Assembly (NCBI GenBank): GCA_016780765.1
Contig: JADHLH010000014.1
Coordinates: 1-37,805 of the forward strand
DNA: 37,805 nt
Reading direction: 5' to 3'
Source of the DNA: Alphaproteobacteria bacterium
GTDB taxonomy: Bacteria > Pseudomonadota > Alphaproteobacteria > Puniceispirillales > Puniceispirillaceae
Under the pieces are notes generated by a model. It was given only the letters and a program-made list of their open reading frames with translations. It was not told the DNA's origin and did not search any database. The translations under genes and the position numbers were made by a program. Positions 16,580-25,091 of the stretch are shown piece after piece; the stretch's first letter is position 1, and each line of letters opens with the position of its first letter.

Positions 16580-17593
16580 ATGATAAGACAGGCGATCAGA
16601 TTGCTGGCCATCGGGCTGGCAACCATATTCGCGACGGCAACAAGCCACGCTGCAACCAAGGTACAATTTGCCCTGGACTGGAAATTCGAGGGGCCATCAG
16701 CACCCTATTTTCTGGCCATCGATAACGGCCATTTTGCTGCGGCTGGCATGGATGTTGAAATTTCGCCCGGCAAAGGTTCGCTTGACGCCATCCCCAAGGT
16801 TGCAACAGGTGCCTTTCCGTTCGGATTTGCTGATATCAATTCGCTGATCAAATTCCTTGACCAGAATCCCGGCGCGCCGGTTACGGCCATCATGATGGTC
16901 TATGACAAGCCGCCCTTCGCTGTGATCGGCCGCAAATCGCAGGGCGTCAGTGGCCCTGGCGATCTTGAAGGCTCGGTTCTTGGCGCACCGCCACCTGATG
17001 GCGCATGGGCCCAGTTTCCGTCATTTGCCAAGGCGAACGGAATCGATATCGGCAAGATCACCGTCGAGCCGGTAGGCTTTCCAACGCGCGAGCCGATGCT
17101 GGCCGAAGGCAAGGTTGATTCGGTGACCGGATTTTCCTTCTCATCCTATCTGAACCTTGTGCGTCTTGGCGTTCCCGAGGATGACATTTCTACCATCCTG
17201 ATGGCAGATCACGGACTGGAACTTTACGGCAACGCGGTGATTGTGAACACCGAATTTGCCGCGGCCAATGCCGATATGGTCACCAGCTTCCTGACCGCTG
17301 TCGGTGCTGGCTGGAAGGACGCCATTGCCGATCCGCAAGCCGCAGCCGCAGCGCTGATCAAGCGTAATCCGGCCGCAGATGCAGGGCTTGAGCAACGCCG
17401 CCTGCAACTGGCGATCGATGCAAACGTCCTGACTGATTACGTAATGGCTAACGGCATGGGCAGCATCGACAACGCACGCTTTGCCGCTGCACTGGAACAG
17501 CTTGCTGAAACTTATGACTACAAAGCTGCGCCAAATGCTGCATTATACTTTACTGATGAATACCTGCCCAAGGGCGGTATAGCAGTTAAATAG
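16580..17593 (+). CDS. NMT1/THI5-like ABC substrate-binding protein
   Basis: A periplasmic binding protein of 337 residues (SsuA/THI5 fold). The signal peptide MIRQAIRLLAIGLATIFATA-TSHA has probable cleavage after SHA, and a good ribosome-binding site (CAGGAG) precedes the ATG. The mature start TKVQFALDWKFEGPSAPYFL is the family hallmark, with AIDNGHFAAAGMDVEISPGK and VATGAFPFGFADINSLIKF following. Relatives bind thiamin pyrimidine precursors, riboflavin, nitrate, taurine or aromatic sulfonates. Sequence alone does not choose among these. It is the first gene of a binding protein-ATPase-permease operon, with a P450 downstream. Confidence 0.88.
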   Translation: MIRQAIRLLAIGLATIFATATSHAATKVQFALDWKFEGPSAPYFLAIDNGHFAAAGMDVEISPGKGSLDAIPKVATGAFPFGFADINSLIKFLDQNPGAPVTAIMMVYDKPPFAVIGRKSQGVSGPGDLEGSVLGAPPPDGAWAQFPSFAKANGIDIGKITVEPVGFPTREPMLAEGKVDSVTGFSFSSYLNLVRLGVPEDDISTILMADHGLELYGNAVIVNTEFAAANADMVTSFLTAVGAGWKDAIADPQAAAAALIKRNPAADAGLEQRRLQLAIDANVLTDYVMANGMGSIDNARFAAALEQLAETYDYKAAPNAALYFTDEYLPKGGIAVK

Positions 17594-17673
17594 AAAGGCC
17601 GGCGGGGTGATCAAACCCGTGTGGCGGTTCGCTGGGCGAAGGCATTCGTCTGGCGGCCTGAATTGAGACCAAA

Positions 17674-17701
17674 GACACAGCCCGGTTGACCGGGCTGTGT
17701 C
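17674..17701 (+). other. 28-bp perfect palindromic hairpin between binding protein and ATPase
   Basis: GACACAGCCCGGT and ACCGGGCTGTGTC are exact complements (13 bp) around TG. The hairpin lies 80 nt after the binding-protein stop and 18 nt before the ATPase ATG. No T-run follows. It probably protects the upstream message or partly blocks read-through. Confidence 0.8.
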
Positions 17702-17719
17702 TGCAGAGTGGTAGAATGA

Positions 17720-18523
17720 ATGACGCCCGCATTACATAAAGACCTGATCAGGATTGATGGCGTCTCACACACCTTCACAACTGAATCCGGCAGCCTTCCC
17801 GTTCTCGACAATCTGACCCTGGGCGTGCCCGAAAACGGTTTTACCGCCATCGTCGGCCCGTCCGGTTGCGGCAAATCAACAGTGACGCGCCTTGTTGCCG
17901 GCTTGTTAAAGCCCGATGCTGGCAGTGTCTGGCTGCAGGGACAGGAAGTCACCTCGCCCCGGTCGGTTGTTGGCATGGCCTTTCAGAATCCGGTGCTTCT
18001 GGAATGGCGCAGTATTCTGAAAAATGTGATGTTGCCGCTTGAGATCGTCTCCAGTTCCCTCAGCTCTGCAGCACGAGAGGCACGCGCCCGCGACCTTCTG
18101 AAACTGGTCGGTCTTGCCGGCTTTGAAGACAAACGCCCGTCAGAACTGTCAGGCGGCATGCGCCAGCGCGCCTCGCTGTGCCGGGCACTTGTCCACCAAC
18201 CAGAGGTTCTGATCCTTGATGAGCCGTTTGGCGCACTGGACGCCTTCACCCGTGAAGATCTGTGGCAGACCATGCACCGGCTGCGCGAGGAAGAGCCGTT
18301 TACCGGCGTTCTGATCACACATGATCTGCGCGAGGCCATCTTCCTTGCTGACGAAGTCATTGTCCTGTCAGGCCGGCCGGCCACCGTGCAATACACGAAG
18401 GCCCTGCCACAGCGCGGACCACGAAGCCTTGATCAGCTCTACACGCCCGAAGCGACCGAGACGCTGAATATTCTGCGGGAACAGATCAAGATTGCCCGCG
18501 AAGGTGAGGAGCCCGGATCATGA
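17720..18523 (+). CDS. NitT/TauT-type ABC transporter ATPase
   Basis: A 267-residue ATPase of the SsuB/TauB/NrtD group. Walker A is GPSGCGKST (46-54), FQNPVLLEWRSILKNV is the Q-loop region typical of this subgroup, LSGGMRQRASLCRAL is the signature, and VLILDEPFGALDAFTRE is Walker B. THDLREAIFLADEVIVLSGR is the switch. It has no C-terminal regulatory domain, as is usual for the group. Its stop overlaps the permease start by 4 bp (ATGA), so the two are translationally coupled. Confidence 0.92.
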   Translation: MTPALHKDLIRIDGVSHTFTTESGSLPVLDNLTLGVPENGFTAIVGPSGCGKSTVTRLVAGLLKPDAGSVWLQGQEVTSPRSVVGMAFQNPVLLEWRSILKNVMLPLEIVSSSLSSAAREARARDLLKLVGLAGFEDKRPSELSGGMRQRASLCRALVHQPEVLILDEPFGALDAFTREDLWQTMHRLREEEPFTGVLITHDLREAIFLADEVIVLSGRPATVQYTKALPQRGPRSLDQLYTPEATETLNILREQIKIAREGEEPGS

Positions 18524-19275
18524 GACAGGTATTTGTTCCCGTTCTTGCGATCGTCCTGTTCCTGCTATTCTGGGAAGGGCTGGTCTGGGTCAATGACTGG
18601 CCAAACTACAAGATGGCATCACCAAGCGATCTGTGGCCTGCATTCTGGCGTTTCAAATGGCTGTTCCTGACTTTCGGCTGGGAGACGTTATGGCGCACTG
18701 TCGTCGGGCTGCTAATCGCCATCGTGGTCGGTGTTCTGCTTGGTATGGTAATGGGGTTTTCACGCGTGTTGCGCGAAGGGCTTTACCCGCTTCTTGTTGG
18801 TTTCAACGCCATCCCAAAGGCCACTGTTGTGCCGATTGTCGCGTTGATGTTTGTTGGCCAGCATGATCTGAACACTGTCCTGATCGCGTTCATGATTTCC
18901 TTTTTCCCGATTGCGGTGTCGGTATCCATCGGCCTGTCGACACTGGAGCCGGAATACCGCGATATTCTGCGCGCGTTGGGGGCATCGCAGATGACGATTT
19001 TCTGGAAGATCGCATTGCCGAAGACGCTTCCTGAGTTTTTTGGCGCCCTCAAGGTTGCGGTGACGCTTGCCTTTATCGGCACCAACCTGATGGAAATTGT
19101 CTCGCCGCATGGGCGCGGCCTCGGCGCACTGTTCGACAGCGGCAAAACAAATTCCGACTATCCGCTGATGTTTGCCGTGCTCATATCTCTGGCGATGCTT
19201 GGTATCGCGCTCTATTACGTCGTTGTGGTGCTGGAACGGATTTTTGCTGGCTGGGCTGAACGCCAGACCGACTAG
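18520..19275 (+). CDS. NitT/TauT-type ABC transporter permease
   Basis: A 251-residue inner-membrane permease (SsuC/TauC type) with six predicted helices. It starts MRQVFVPVLAIVLFLLFWEG and carries the ATPase-docking loop LEPEYRDILRALGASQMTIF, then WKIALPKTLPEF. It completes the importer that starts with the binding protein at 16580. It ends in TAG at 19273. The next gene, a P450, is 247 bp away and may or may not be on the same transcript. Confidence 0.92.
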   Translation: MRQVFVPVLAIVLFLLFWEGLVWVNDWPNYKMASPSDLWPAFWRFKWLFLTFGWETLWRTVVGLLIAIVVGVLLGMVMGFSRVLREGLYPLLVGFNAIPKATVVPIVALMFVGQHDLNTVLIAFMISFFPIAVSVSIGLSTLEPEYRDILRALGASQMTIFWKIALPKTLPEFFGALKVAVTLAFIGTNLMEIVSPHGRGLGALFDSGKTNSDYPLMFAVLISLAMLGIALYYVVVVLERIFAGWAERQTD

Positions 19276-19297
19276 GCGCGGTGACAACCGGATCTTG

Positions 19298-19348
19298 CAG
19301 GAACACTGGTCGAACAGGAACGCTGGTCGCGCAGGAACAATGGCCAAT
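19298..19348. repeat. Three 17-bp tandem repeats
   Basis: CAGGAACACTGGTCGAA, CAGGAACGCTGGTCGCG and CAGGAACAATGGCCAAT follow one another without gaps between the importer permease and the P450 gene. The copies are diverged, so the array is older than the near-identical ones elsewhere in the window. Confidence 0.85.
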
Positions 19349-19522
19349 ATGTTTGGAGGGGGTGAACAAGATTGGCCTTTACCCGCAACAGAACGCGCAG
19401 TGAAGCCGCAAGAACACGGCACAGGGATTTCTGTCGCCTTCTGCGGCCAGACCTCTTAATCTTGGGATGAATATAAAGCCCGTCCTGTTGTAACACCCGA
19501 CATATCAGAAAGGTAGGATGAG

Positions 19523-20701
19523 ATGGTTGACCTTGCGCCGCTTGATGAAGAGATCACCCTGCAGCAACTGGATGAGGATCCCTATCCGATTTACCAGCGG
19601 CTTCGTCGCGACGCCCCTGTGCTGCGCGTGAAAGCAACCGGTCGCACGCTGCTGACCAAGGCAGAAGACACCAAATATGTGAAGGACAACCCTGCACTGT
19701 TCAGCTCCAACGATCCAAACACACCGATGAAACGGGCTTTTCAGGCACACACATTGATGCGCAAGGATGGCGATAATCATATGCGCGAGCGTATGGCGAT
19801 GGCACCCGCCTTCAGCCCAAAGGTCATCAGGACCGACTGGATGCCGCAATATATGCGGGTTGCCGAAGAATATGTAAGCCGCCTGCCGCGCGGCGAGACC
19901 GTTGATCTGTTTCCGGCCCTTGCCGGGCCCTATGCGGCACGCGGCCTCGCCATTCTGCTTGGCATTGAAGAGGCAAGCGATGATGATCTTCAGCACTGGT
20001 CGCAGACCCTGATCGACGCGGCCGGCAATTTCGGGTGGCAGGACGAGCCCTTCGCCAGGTCAGACCGCGCAAATGATGAAATGAACAGGCTGTTCGACAG
20101 CCTTCAGGACCGTCACCGCGCGGTGCCCAACAACTCGGCCCTGTCGGTCATGTTGAACGCCGATGATCCGATCGAGACCACGCAGATATATTCCAACATC
20201 AAGATTGCGATTGGCGGCGGTATCAACGAGCCACGCGACGCGCTGAACACCATCCTTTACGGGTTGCTGACAAATCCTGACCAGCTGGCTGAGGTAAAAC
20301 GCCAGAATGACTGGGAGCGTGCTTTCGAAGAAGGTATTCGCTGGGTGGCTCCGATCCAGGTCTCTTCACGTCTGGTGATGGAAGATACCGAAATCCGCGG
20401 CTGTCATATCCGGAAGGGCGACACGGTGATGACCATTCAGGCCAGCGCCAACCGCGATGAGGACCGTTATGAGGATGGTGAATCCTATCAAGTGTACCGC
20501 GAGAAAAAATCACATCAGGCCTTTGGCAACGGGCCACATTTCTGTCAGGGCAGCCATGTCGCACGCCGCGCCGTGGCCGCTGTGATGCTGCCCCTGCTGT
20601 TCGAAAAATTCCCGAACATGTCCATACCCAACCTTGACGATGTGATCTGGCGCGGCTTTGGCTTTCGCGGCCCGACACAGATCCCGATCAAGCTGCAATA
20701 G
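19523..20701 (+). CDS. Cytochrome P450
   Basis: A soluble bacterial P450 of 392 residues. The haem-binding loop FGNGPHFCQGSHVARR gives Cys341 as the iron ligand. The ExxR pair is Glu270-Arg273 (EEGIRW). HMRERMAMAPAFSPK is the C-helix region. The I-helix reads IAIGGGINEPRDALNTILYG: Asn-Glu-Pro stands where most P450s have the acid-threonine pair that helps split oxygen. Such replacements occur in some bacterial P450s and can change the chemistry. No ferredoxin or reductase gene adjoins it, so electrons must come from partners elsewhere. The start ATG 19523 has AGGTAGGA upstream. The substrate is unknown; the adjacent importer might supply it. Confidence 0.93.
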   Translation: MVDLAPLDEEITLQQLDEDPYPIYQRLRRDAPVLRVKATGRTLLTKAEDTKYVKDNPALFSSNDPNTPMKRAFQAHTLMRKDGDNHMRERMAMAPAFSPKVIRTDWMPQYMRVAEEYVSRLPRGETVDLFPALAGPYAARGLAILLGIEEASDDDLQHWSQTLIDAAGNFGWQDEPFARSDRANDEMNRLFDSLQDRHRAVPNNSALSVMLNADDPIETTQIYSNIKIAIGGGINEPRDALNTILYGLLTNPDQLAEVKRQNDWERAFEEGIRWVAPIQVSSRLVMEDTEIRGCHIRKGDTVMTIQASANRDEDRYEDGESYQVYREKKSHQAFGNGPHFCQGSHVARRAVAAVMLPLLFEKFPNMSIPNLDDVIWRGFGFRGPTQIPIKLQ

Positions 20702-21039
20702 TGTGATGACCTGGGTCGGGTCGACCATGACCCACAGGTCCGTCTGCGTCTTCAAGCACCTGTCGAAACACCGCGTCCTTAAATATCTGGCGTGTTGCGC
20801 CGTTAAGGTTTTATGGACGATGTATTGATAATGGACGTCAGCGGCGCTTGGGTTCGAAAAGATGTGGGCTCGGCAGTTCAGCGGATGAACGCCAAGGCCG
20901 ACGAAACGGAGCGGCGCTTTCTTGCCAGGCATCTCGGCCGCGTGCCAGACACGCTTGACCCAAAAACCGCCTGCGACCGTGACAAACAAAAGCCTCTTGA
21001 TTAGGCCTCCTAGATACTGGCCCCCTAGATACTGGCCCC
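20702..21039. other. 338-bp convergent intergenic region
   Basis: It lies between the P450 (+) and the iron-type alcohol dehydrogenase (-). A 63-codon open frame on the plus strand (20813-21004; MDDVLIMDVSGAWVRKDVGS...) has only AAGG as a ribosome site and no recognised family; it might be a real small gene but is not supported enough to call. The right end holds 15-bp tandem repeats. No clear terminator was seen. Confidence 0.4.
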
Positions 21040-21050
21040 CTAGATACTGG
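21011..21050. repeat. 15-bp tandem repeats carrying in-frame stop codons
   Basis: TAGATACTGGCCCCC occurs twice and TAGATACTGG a third time. Read on the minus strand these repeat the last codons of the alcohol dehydrogenase gene: GCC AGT ATC TAG, then GGG GCC AGT ATC TAG twice. The 15-bp period keeps frame, giving three stop codons in a row of repeats. Confidence 0.9.
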
Positions 21051-22185
21051 CTTCAAACAGCGCACGCAGATTATCGGCTGTCAGCGGCACAGGATTGCCG
21101 CCGCAGGACGGGTCTTCCAGCGCCATCGACACCAGATCATCCACGCGCTCACCCGTCACACCCATCTCGCCAAGCCGGCGCGGAATGGCAAAGCTGTCAT
21201 TGAAAGCCTGTACGAATTCGCAAAATCCGTCGAACCCCCCTTCAATTCCCAGATAGGGGGTGGCGCGCTCGAAACGGTCCCTGATCATGGGCGCGTTCAG
21301 CGCCAGCACCGCCGGCATGCATACCGCATTGGTAGTGCCGTGATGTGTGTTGAAAACCGCGCCTACCGGATGGCTCATCGCATGGATAGCGCCAAGTCCC
21401 TTCTGGAAGGCGGTTGCACCCATTGCCGCCGCACTCATCATATGGGCGCGTGCCTCGATATCATCTGGCGTTTTATAGGCGCGCGGCAGATTGTCTATCA
21501 CCAGGCGCATGCCTTCAAGCGCGATACCCTGTGACATCGGATGGTAATGCGGACTGCTGAACGCCTCGACACAATGCGCAAAGGCATCAAGGCCGGTGCC
21601 AGCGGTGATGACGTCCGGCATGCCGACTGTCAGTTCGGGATCCGCAATCACGATGCTGGGCAGCACTTTCGGATGGAAGATGATCTTCTTTACATGCGTC
21701 GCCGAATTGGTGATCACGCTGGCCCGTCCCACCTCGGACCCGGTACCGGCAGTTGTGGGCACGGCGATGATCGGGGCAATGGCGTCGGCGTCGGCGCGGG
21801 TCCACCAGTCACCGATATCCTCAAAATCCCAGACCGGCCGTGTCTGACCGGCCATGAAGGCAACCATCTTGCCAAGATCAAGACCCGAGCCACCGCCAAA
21901 AGCAATCACCCCGTCATGCCCACCAGCCTTGCAGGCTTCGATACCGGCCGCAAGATTGACCTCATTCGGGTTCGGGTCGACCTCGGCAAACAGCGCATGT
22001 TCCAGTCCGGCGGCGGCCAGACAATCCAGCGCCCGCGCCGTAATCGGCAGACCGGCAAGCCCGCGGTCAGTGACCAGCAACGGGCGGCTGATACCAACCT
22101 GTGCGCAGGCCTCGGCAAGTTCAGAAATCCGGCCGGCGCCAAAACGGATCGCCGTCGGATAGGACCATTTTCCGGAAAGGTTCAT
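21040..22185 (-). CDS. Iron-containing (group III) alcohol dehydrogenase
   Basis: A 381-residue cytosolic NAD(P)-dependent dehydrogenase, the usual length for the family. ATG 22185 (MNLSGKWSYPTAIRFGAGRI) overlaps the ALDH stop as ATGA, so the genes are coupled. GGGSGLDLGK is the nucleotide-binding signature and PTTAGTGSEVGRASVI follows. Metal ligands are expected from the Asp-x3-His in LDAFAHCVEAF and the histidines in AIHAMSHPVGAVFNTHHG. It interconverts an alcohol and its aldehyde. Next to an aldehyde dehydrogenase and a glutamine-synthetase-like ligase, an amino-alcohol-derived substrate is plausible (inference). The 3' end is multiplied as a tandem repeat. Confidence 0.9.
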   Translation of the reverse strand: MNLSGKWSYPTAIRFGAGRISELAEACAQVGISRPLLVTDRGLAGLPITARALDCLAAAGLEHALFAEVDPNPNEVNLAAGIEACKAGGHDGVIAFGGGSGLDLGKMVAFMAGQTRPVWDFEDIGDWWTRADADAIAPIIAVPTTAGTGSEVGRASVITNSATHVKKIIFHPKVLPSIVIADPELTVGMPDVITAGTGLDAFAHCVEAFSSPHYHPMSQGIALEGMRLVIDNLPRAYKTPDDIEARAHMMSAAAMGATAFQKGLGAIHAMSHPVGAVFNTHHGTTNAVCMPAVLALNAPMIRDRFERATPYLGIEGGFDGFCEFVQAFNDSFAIPRRLGEMGVTGERVDDLVSMALEDPSCGGNPVPLTADNLRALFEASI

Positions 22186-23561
22186 GATATGACTTTCTTC
22201 AGATGATAGGATTTTGGCCGCGTCAGATTGTGATAGCCAATGACCGACAGCCCGCCGCCACGGCCAGTGTCTTTCACTCCGGTCCAGCACAGGCCGGGGT
22301 CAAGATAATCGGCACGGTTCAGGAACACGGTACCGGTCTCGACCCGGTTGCCAACGGCCTCGGCGCGGTCCAGATCGCCTGTCCACAGGCTGGCGGTCAG
22401 ACCGTAATGGCTGTCATTCATCATCGCAACAGCCTCATCATCATCACGCACCTTCATGATGCCAACCACCGGCCCGAAGCTTTCCTCGCGCATCACGTCC
22501 ATCGCATGCGTGACATTGGTCAGAACCTGCGGCGTCAGATAGGCACCGTCATCATCCGCAGCCATGCGCGCGATATGTGCCACAGCACCAGCGGCAACCG
22601 CTAAGTCAATCTGGTGGCGGACATGCGCTGCAAAACGGACATGCGCCATCGGCCCCATGGTGGTGTCACCATCAAGCGGGTTGCCAAGCCGGTAGTCATT
22701 CACCGTGGCCACGGCACGCGCCACAAAGTCATCATACAGGCTCTCGTGAACATAGATCCGTTCAATCCCGCAGCAGCATTGCCCGGAATTGAACATCGCC
22801 GCATCGACAAGGGTCGCCACCGCCGCATCAAGATCGGCATCGTCCATCACATAGCCGGGATCTTTGCCGCCAAGTTCGGTCCCGACGCCGGTAAAGGTGC
22901 CTGCCGCCGCGCGTTCCATGGCGCGCCCACCGCCAACCGAACCGGTGAAATTGATGAAATCAAACAGCCCGTCAGCAATCAGCGCGGCTGTTGTTTCATG
23001 ATCAAGACAGATATTCACGAACAGCTGTTCCGGCACGCCCGCACTGTGAAACGCAGCGGCAAGACGGTCCCCGGCAAGCAGCGTCTGGGTGGCATGTTTC
23101 AGCACCACCGCATTACCCGCAATCAGCGCCGGCGCGATGGTGTTGATAGCCGTCAGATAAGGGTAGTTCCAGGGCGCAACGACAAACACGACACCATGCG
23201 GCAAGCGCCGTATGAACCGTCTGAAGCTGGCATCCTCGCCAACCTCGATATCGGCCAGTGTGGCAGCGGCAATCGACGCCATATGGCTGGCCCGCTCCTC
23301 AACCCCGCCAAACTCGCCGCCATAGCGCACCGGGCGCCCCATCATACGGGCCAGCTCGGGGACAATTTCGTCATTCGCCGCACCCAGCGCTTTGACACCG
23401 GCATTCACCAGCGCAATCCGTTCATCGAGCGGGCGCGCTGCCCACGCGGTCTGCGTCGCACGAGCGGCTTTGATGGTGGCCGTTGCAGCGGCGGCATCCA
23501 TCGCCTGGCGCACAGCCACAACAGCCCCGTCGATAGGTGAAATACAGCTTATCTCTGCCAT
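22182..23561 (-). CDS. NAD(P)-dependent aldehyde dehydrogenase
   Basis: A 459-residue aldehyde dehydrogenase, in the shorter semialdehyde-dehydrogenase size class. PWNYPYLTAINTIAPAL and the cofactor-contacting Lys156 are in place. The general base is Glu229 (TELGGKDPGYV) and the catalytic cysteine is the middle of QCCC (Cys263). EESFGPVVGI holds the second conserved Glu. ATG 23561 has GGAAGG upstream. It lies 18 bp after the ligase gene and overlaps the alcohol dehydrogenase. In the E. coli Puu pathway an ALDH oxidises gamma-glutamyl-aminobutyraldehyde. A similar acyl-amide aldehyde is likely here, but the substrate is not shown by sequence. Confidence 0.92.
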   Translation of the reverse strand: MAEISCISPIDGAVVAVRQAMDAAAATATIKAARATQTAWAARPLDERIALVNAGVKALGAANDEIVPELARMMGRPVRYGGEFGGVEERASHMASIAAATLADIEVGEDASFRRFIRRLPHGVVFVVAPWNYPYLTAINTIAPALIAGNAVVLKHATQTLLAGDRLAAAFHSAGVPEQLFVNICLDHETTAALIADGLFDFINFTGSVGGGRAMERAAAGTFTGVGTELGGKDPGYVMDDADLDAAVATLVDAAMFNSGQCCCGIERIYVHESLYDDFVARAVATVNDYRLGNPLDGDTTMGPMAHVRFAAHVRHQIDLAVAAGAVAHIARMAADDDGAYLTPQVLTNVTHAMDVMREESFGPVVGIMKVRDDDEAVAMMNDSHYGLTASLWTGDLDRAEAVGNRVETGTVFLNRADYLDPGLCWTGVKDTGRGGGLSVIGYHNLTRPKSYHLKKVIS

Positions 23562-23579
23562 GCTCGGCCTTCCTTCCGG

Positions 23580-24941
23580 TCAGGCGCGCTCGAACCCGCG
23601 CGCCACCTCGTAATCCGTCACAACTCGGTCGAATTCCTCGATTTCCCAGCTTGCTGCACGTGCGTAATGCCGGACAACAGCCTCACCAAATTCGGTGCGC
23701 AGCATCTTCGAGCGCAGCATCGCGGCCCGCGCCTCACGCAGCGTTGTCGGGAGCATCGCCGTGCGCCCGCGATAGACATCGCCCTTGGCTGCGGCTGGCA
23801 GGTCAAGACCCTCCTCAATGCCTGACAACCCGGCGGCAAGCTGTGCCGCCATCGCCAGATACGGGTTCAGATCAGAACCACCAATCCTGCATTCCACCCG
23901 CACCCCGGGCGTGCCGTCACCGCAGACACGAAACCCGGCAGTGCGGTTATCCACCGACCAGATTATCCGCGTCGGTGCGAACGTGCCCTTGGCAAACCGC
24001 TTGTAGCTGTTGATATAGGGCGCCAGAAAATAGGTCGTCTCGCCAGCATATTTCAGCAGCCCGGCCAGATATTGCTGCATGGTTTTTGACATGCCAAGCG
24101 GGGCGTCCGAATCATAGAAGGCAGGCGCGCCGTCCTTCCACAGCGACTGGTGGATATGCGCTGCCGAACCAACCTTGTCATGATGCCATTTTGGAAGGAA
24201 TGAAACAGCACGGCCCTGCTGCCAGCCGATTTCCTTGGCTGCATGCTTTGCGATGGTGTGGTGGTCGGCGGCCAGCATCACCTCGGCATATTTGATGTTC
24301 AGCTCTTCCTGCCCGGTCTCGGCCTCGCCCTTGGAATTCTCGACCGGAATGCCGGCTGCCCGCAGATGATTGCGGAGCGGGCGCATGACATGCTCTTCCT
24401 TCGTCGTCTGCAGGATGTTGTAGTCTTCGTTATAGCCGCTGATCGGCGCAAGATCGGTGTATCCCGACTTGCGGATTTCATCGAAACTCTTTTCGAAAAT
24501 GAAGAATTCCAGCTCGGTGGCCGACATCGCCTCGAACCCCATTGCGGTCGCCCGCGCCACCTGTGTCTTCAGCAAGGCGCGCGGTGAATGCGGCACCTCT
24601 TCATGCGTATGGTGGTCAAGCACATCGCACAGCACCAGCGCCGTGCCTTCAAGCCAGGGAACACGGCGCAGGGTCGAAAGGTCGGGCTTCATGATGTAAT
24701 CGCCATAGCCCGATTCCCATGACGTGGCCTCGTATCCTTCAGGCGTTGCCATTTCAAGGTCAGTGGCCAGCAGATAGTCGCAGCAATGCGTCTCTTCCCA
24801 GGCGCTTTCGACAAAATGTTCGGCGTGAAAGCGTTTGCCGGCAAGCCGCCCCTGCATGTCGACAATACAGACAAGCACCGTATCGATCGTGCCTGCTGCG
24901 GTTTCCGATTTCAGATCCTCAAAAGAGATGTTTCCCGCCAT
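23580..24941 (-). CDS. Glutamine-synthetase-family ligase (gamma-glutamyl-amine synthetase-like)
   Basis: A 453-residue member of the glutamine synthetase superfamily. ATG 24941 (MAGNISFEDLKSETAAGTID) is preferred. Seen: an N-terminal beta-grasp (TVLVCIVDMQGRLAGKRF) and the catalytic domain with MSATELEFFIFE, KGEAETGQEELNIKYAEV, GSAAHIHQSLW, NRTAGFRVCGDG and the metal/ATP segment RIGGSDLNPYLAMAAQLAAG. It resembles PuuA, IpuC and related enzymes that join glutamate to an amine using ATP rather than true GlnA. Its operon with oxidoreductases and ALDH and a Pot-like importer supports an amine-capturing role. The amine could be putrescine, an alkylamine or an amino alcohol. Confidence 0.88.
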   Translation of the reverse strand: MAGNISFEDLKSETAAGTIDTVLVCIVDMQGRLAGKRFHAEHFVESAWEETHCCDYLLATDLEMATPEGYEATSWESGYGDYIMKPDLSTLRRVPWLEGTALVLCDVLDHHTHEEVPHSPRALLKTQVARATAMGFEAMSATELEFFIFEKSFDEIRKSGYTDLAPISGYNEDYNILQTTKEEHVMRPLRNHLRAAGIPVENSKGEAETGQEELNIKYAEVMLAADHHTIAKHAAKEIGWQQGRAVSFLPKWHHDKVGSAAHIHQSLWKDGAPAFYDSDAPLGMSKTMQQYLAGLLKYAGETTYFLAPYINSYKRFAKGTFAPTRIIWSVDNRTAGFRVCGDGTPGVRVECRIGGSDLNPYLAMAAQLAAGLSGIEEGLDLPAAAKGDVYRGRTAMLPTTLREARAAMLRSKMLRTEFGEAVVRHYARAASWEIEEFDRVVTDYEVARGFERA

Positions 24942-25091
24942 GGTCACTTCGAACCCCCTGTTAACAGCCGGATATGCAGACAAACAGACTAGCCGGTCCA
25001 ACCCGTGACGCCAGCCATTTTCGACCTGAATATGATGATATCGGCGGCTGGATCATCGACAAAGCAGGCCAGCCAGGCCCGAACCGCCAAT

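Noticed and set aside
19298-21050. Short direct repeats as a CRISPR array
   Set aside because: The repeats abut without spacers, are only 15-17 bp, and no cas genes are present.
20838-21065. Minus-strand frame with repeating VSRGP peptide
   Set aside because: Created by the 15-bp tandem repeat in another frame; no start signal.
22614-23540. Long plus-strand open frame opposite the aldehyde dehydrogenase
   Set aside because: Antisense shadow of a gene with intact catalytic residues; no family resemblance.
23580-24941. Calling this gene housekeeping glutamine synthetase (glnA)
   Set aside because: Its neighbours (PuuB-like oxidase, ALDH, amine-type importer) and motif variants fit the amine-ligase branch, and no nitrogen-regulation gene adjoins it.
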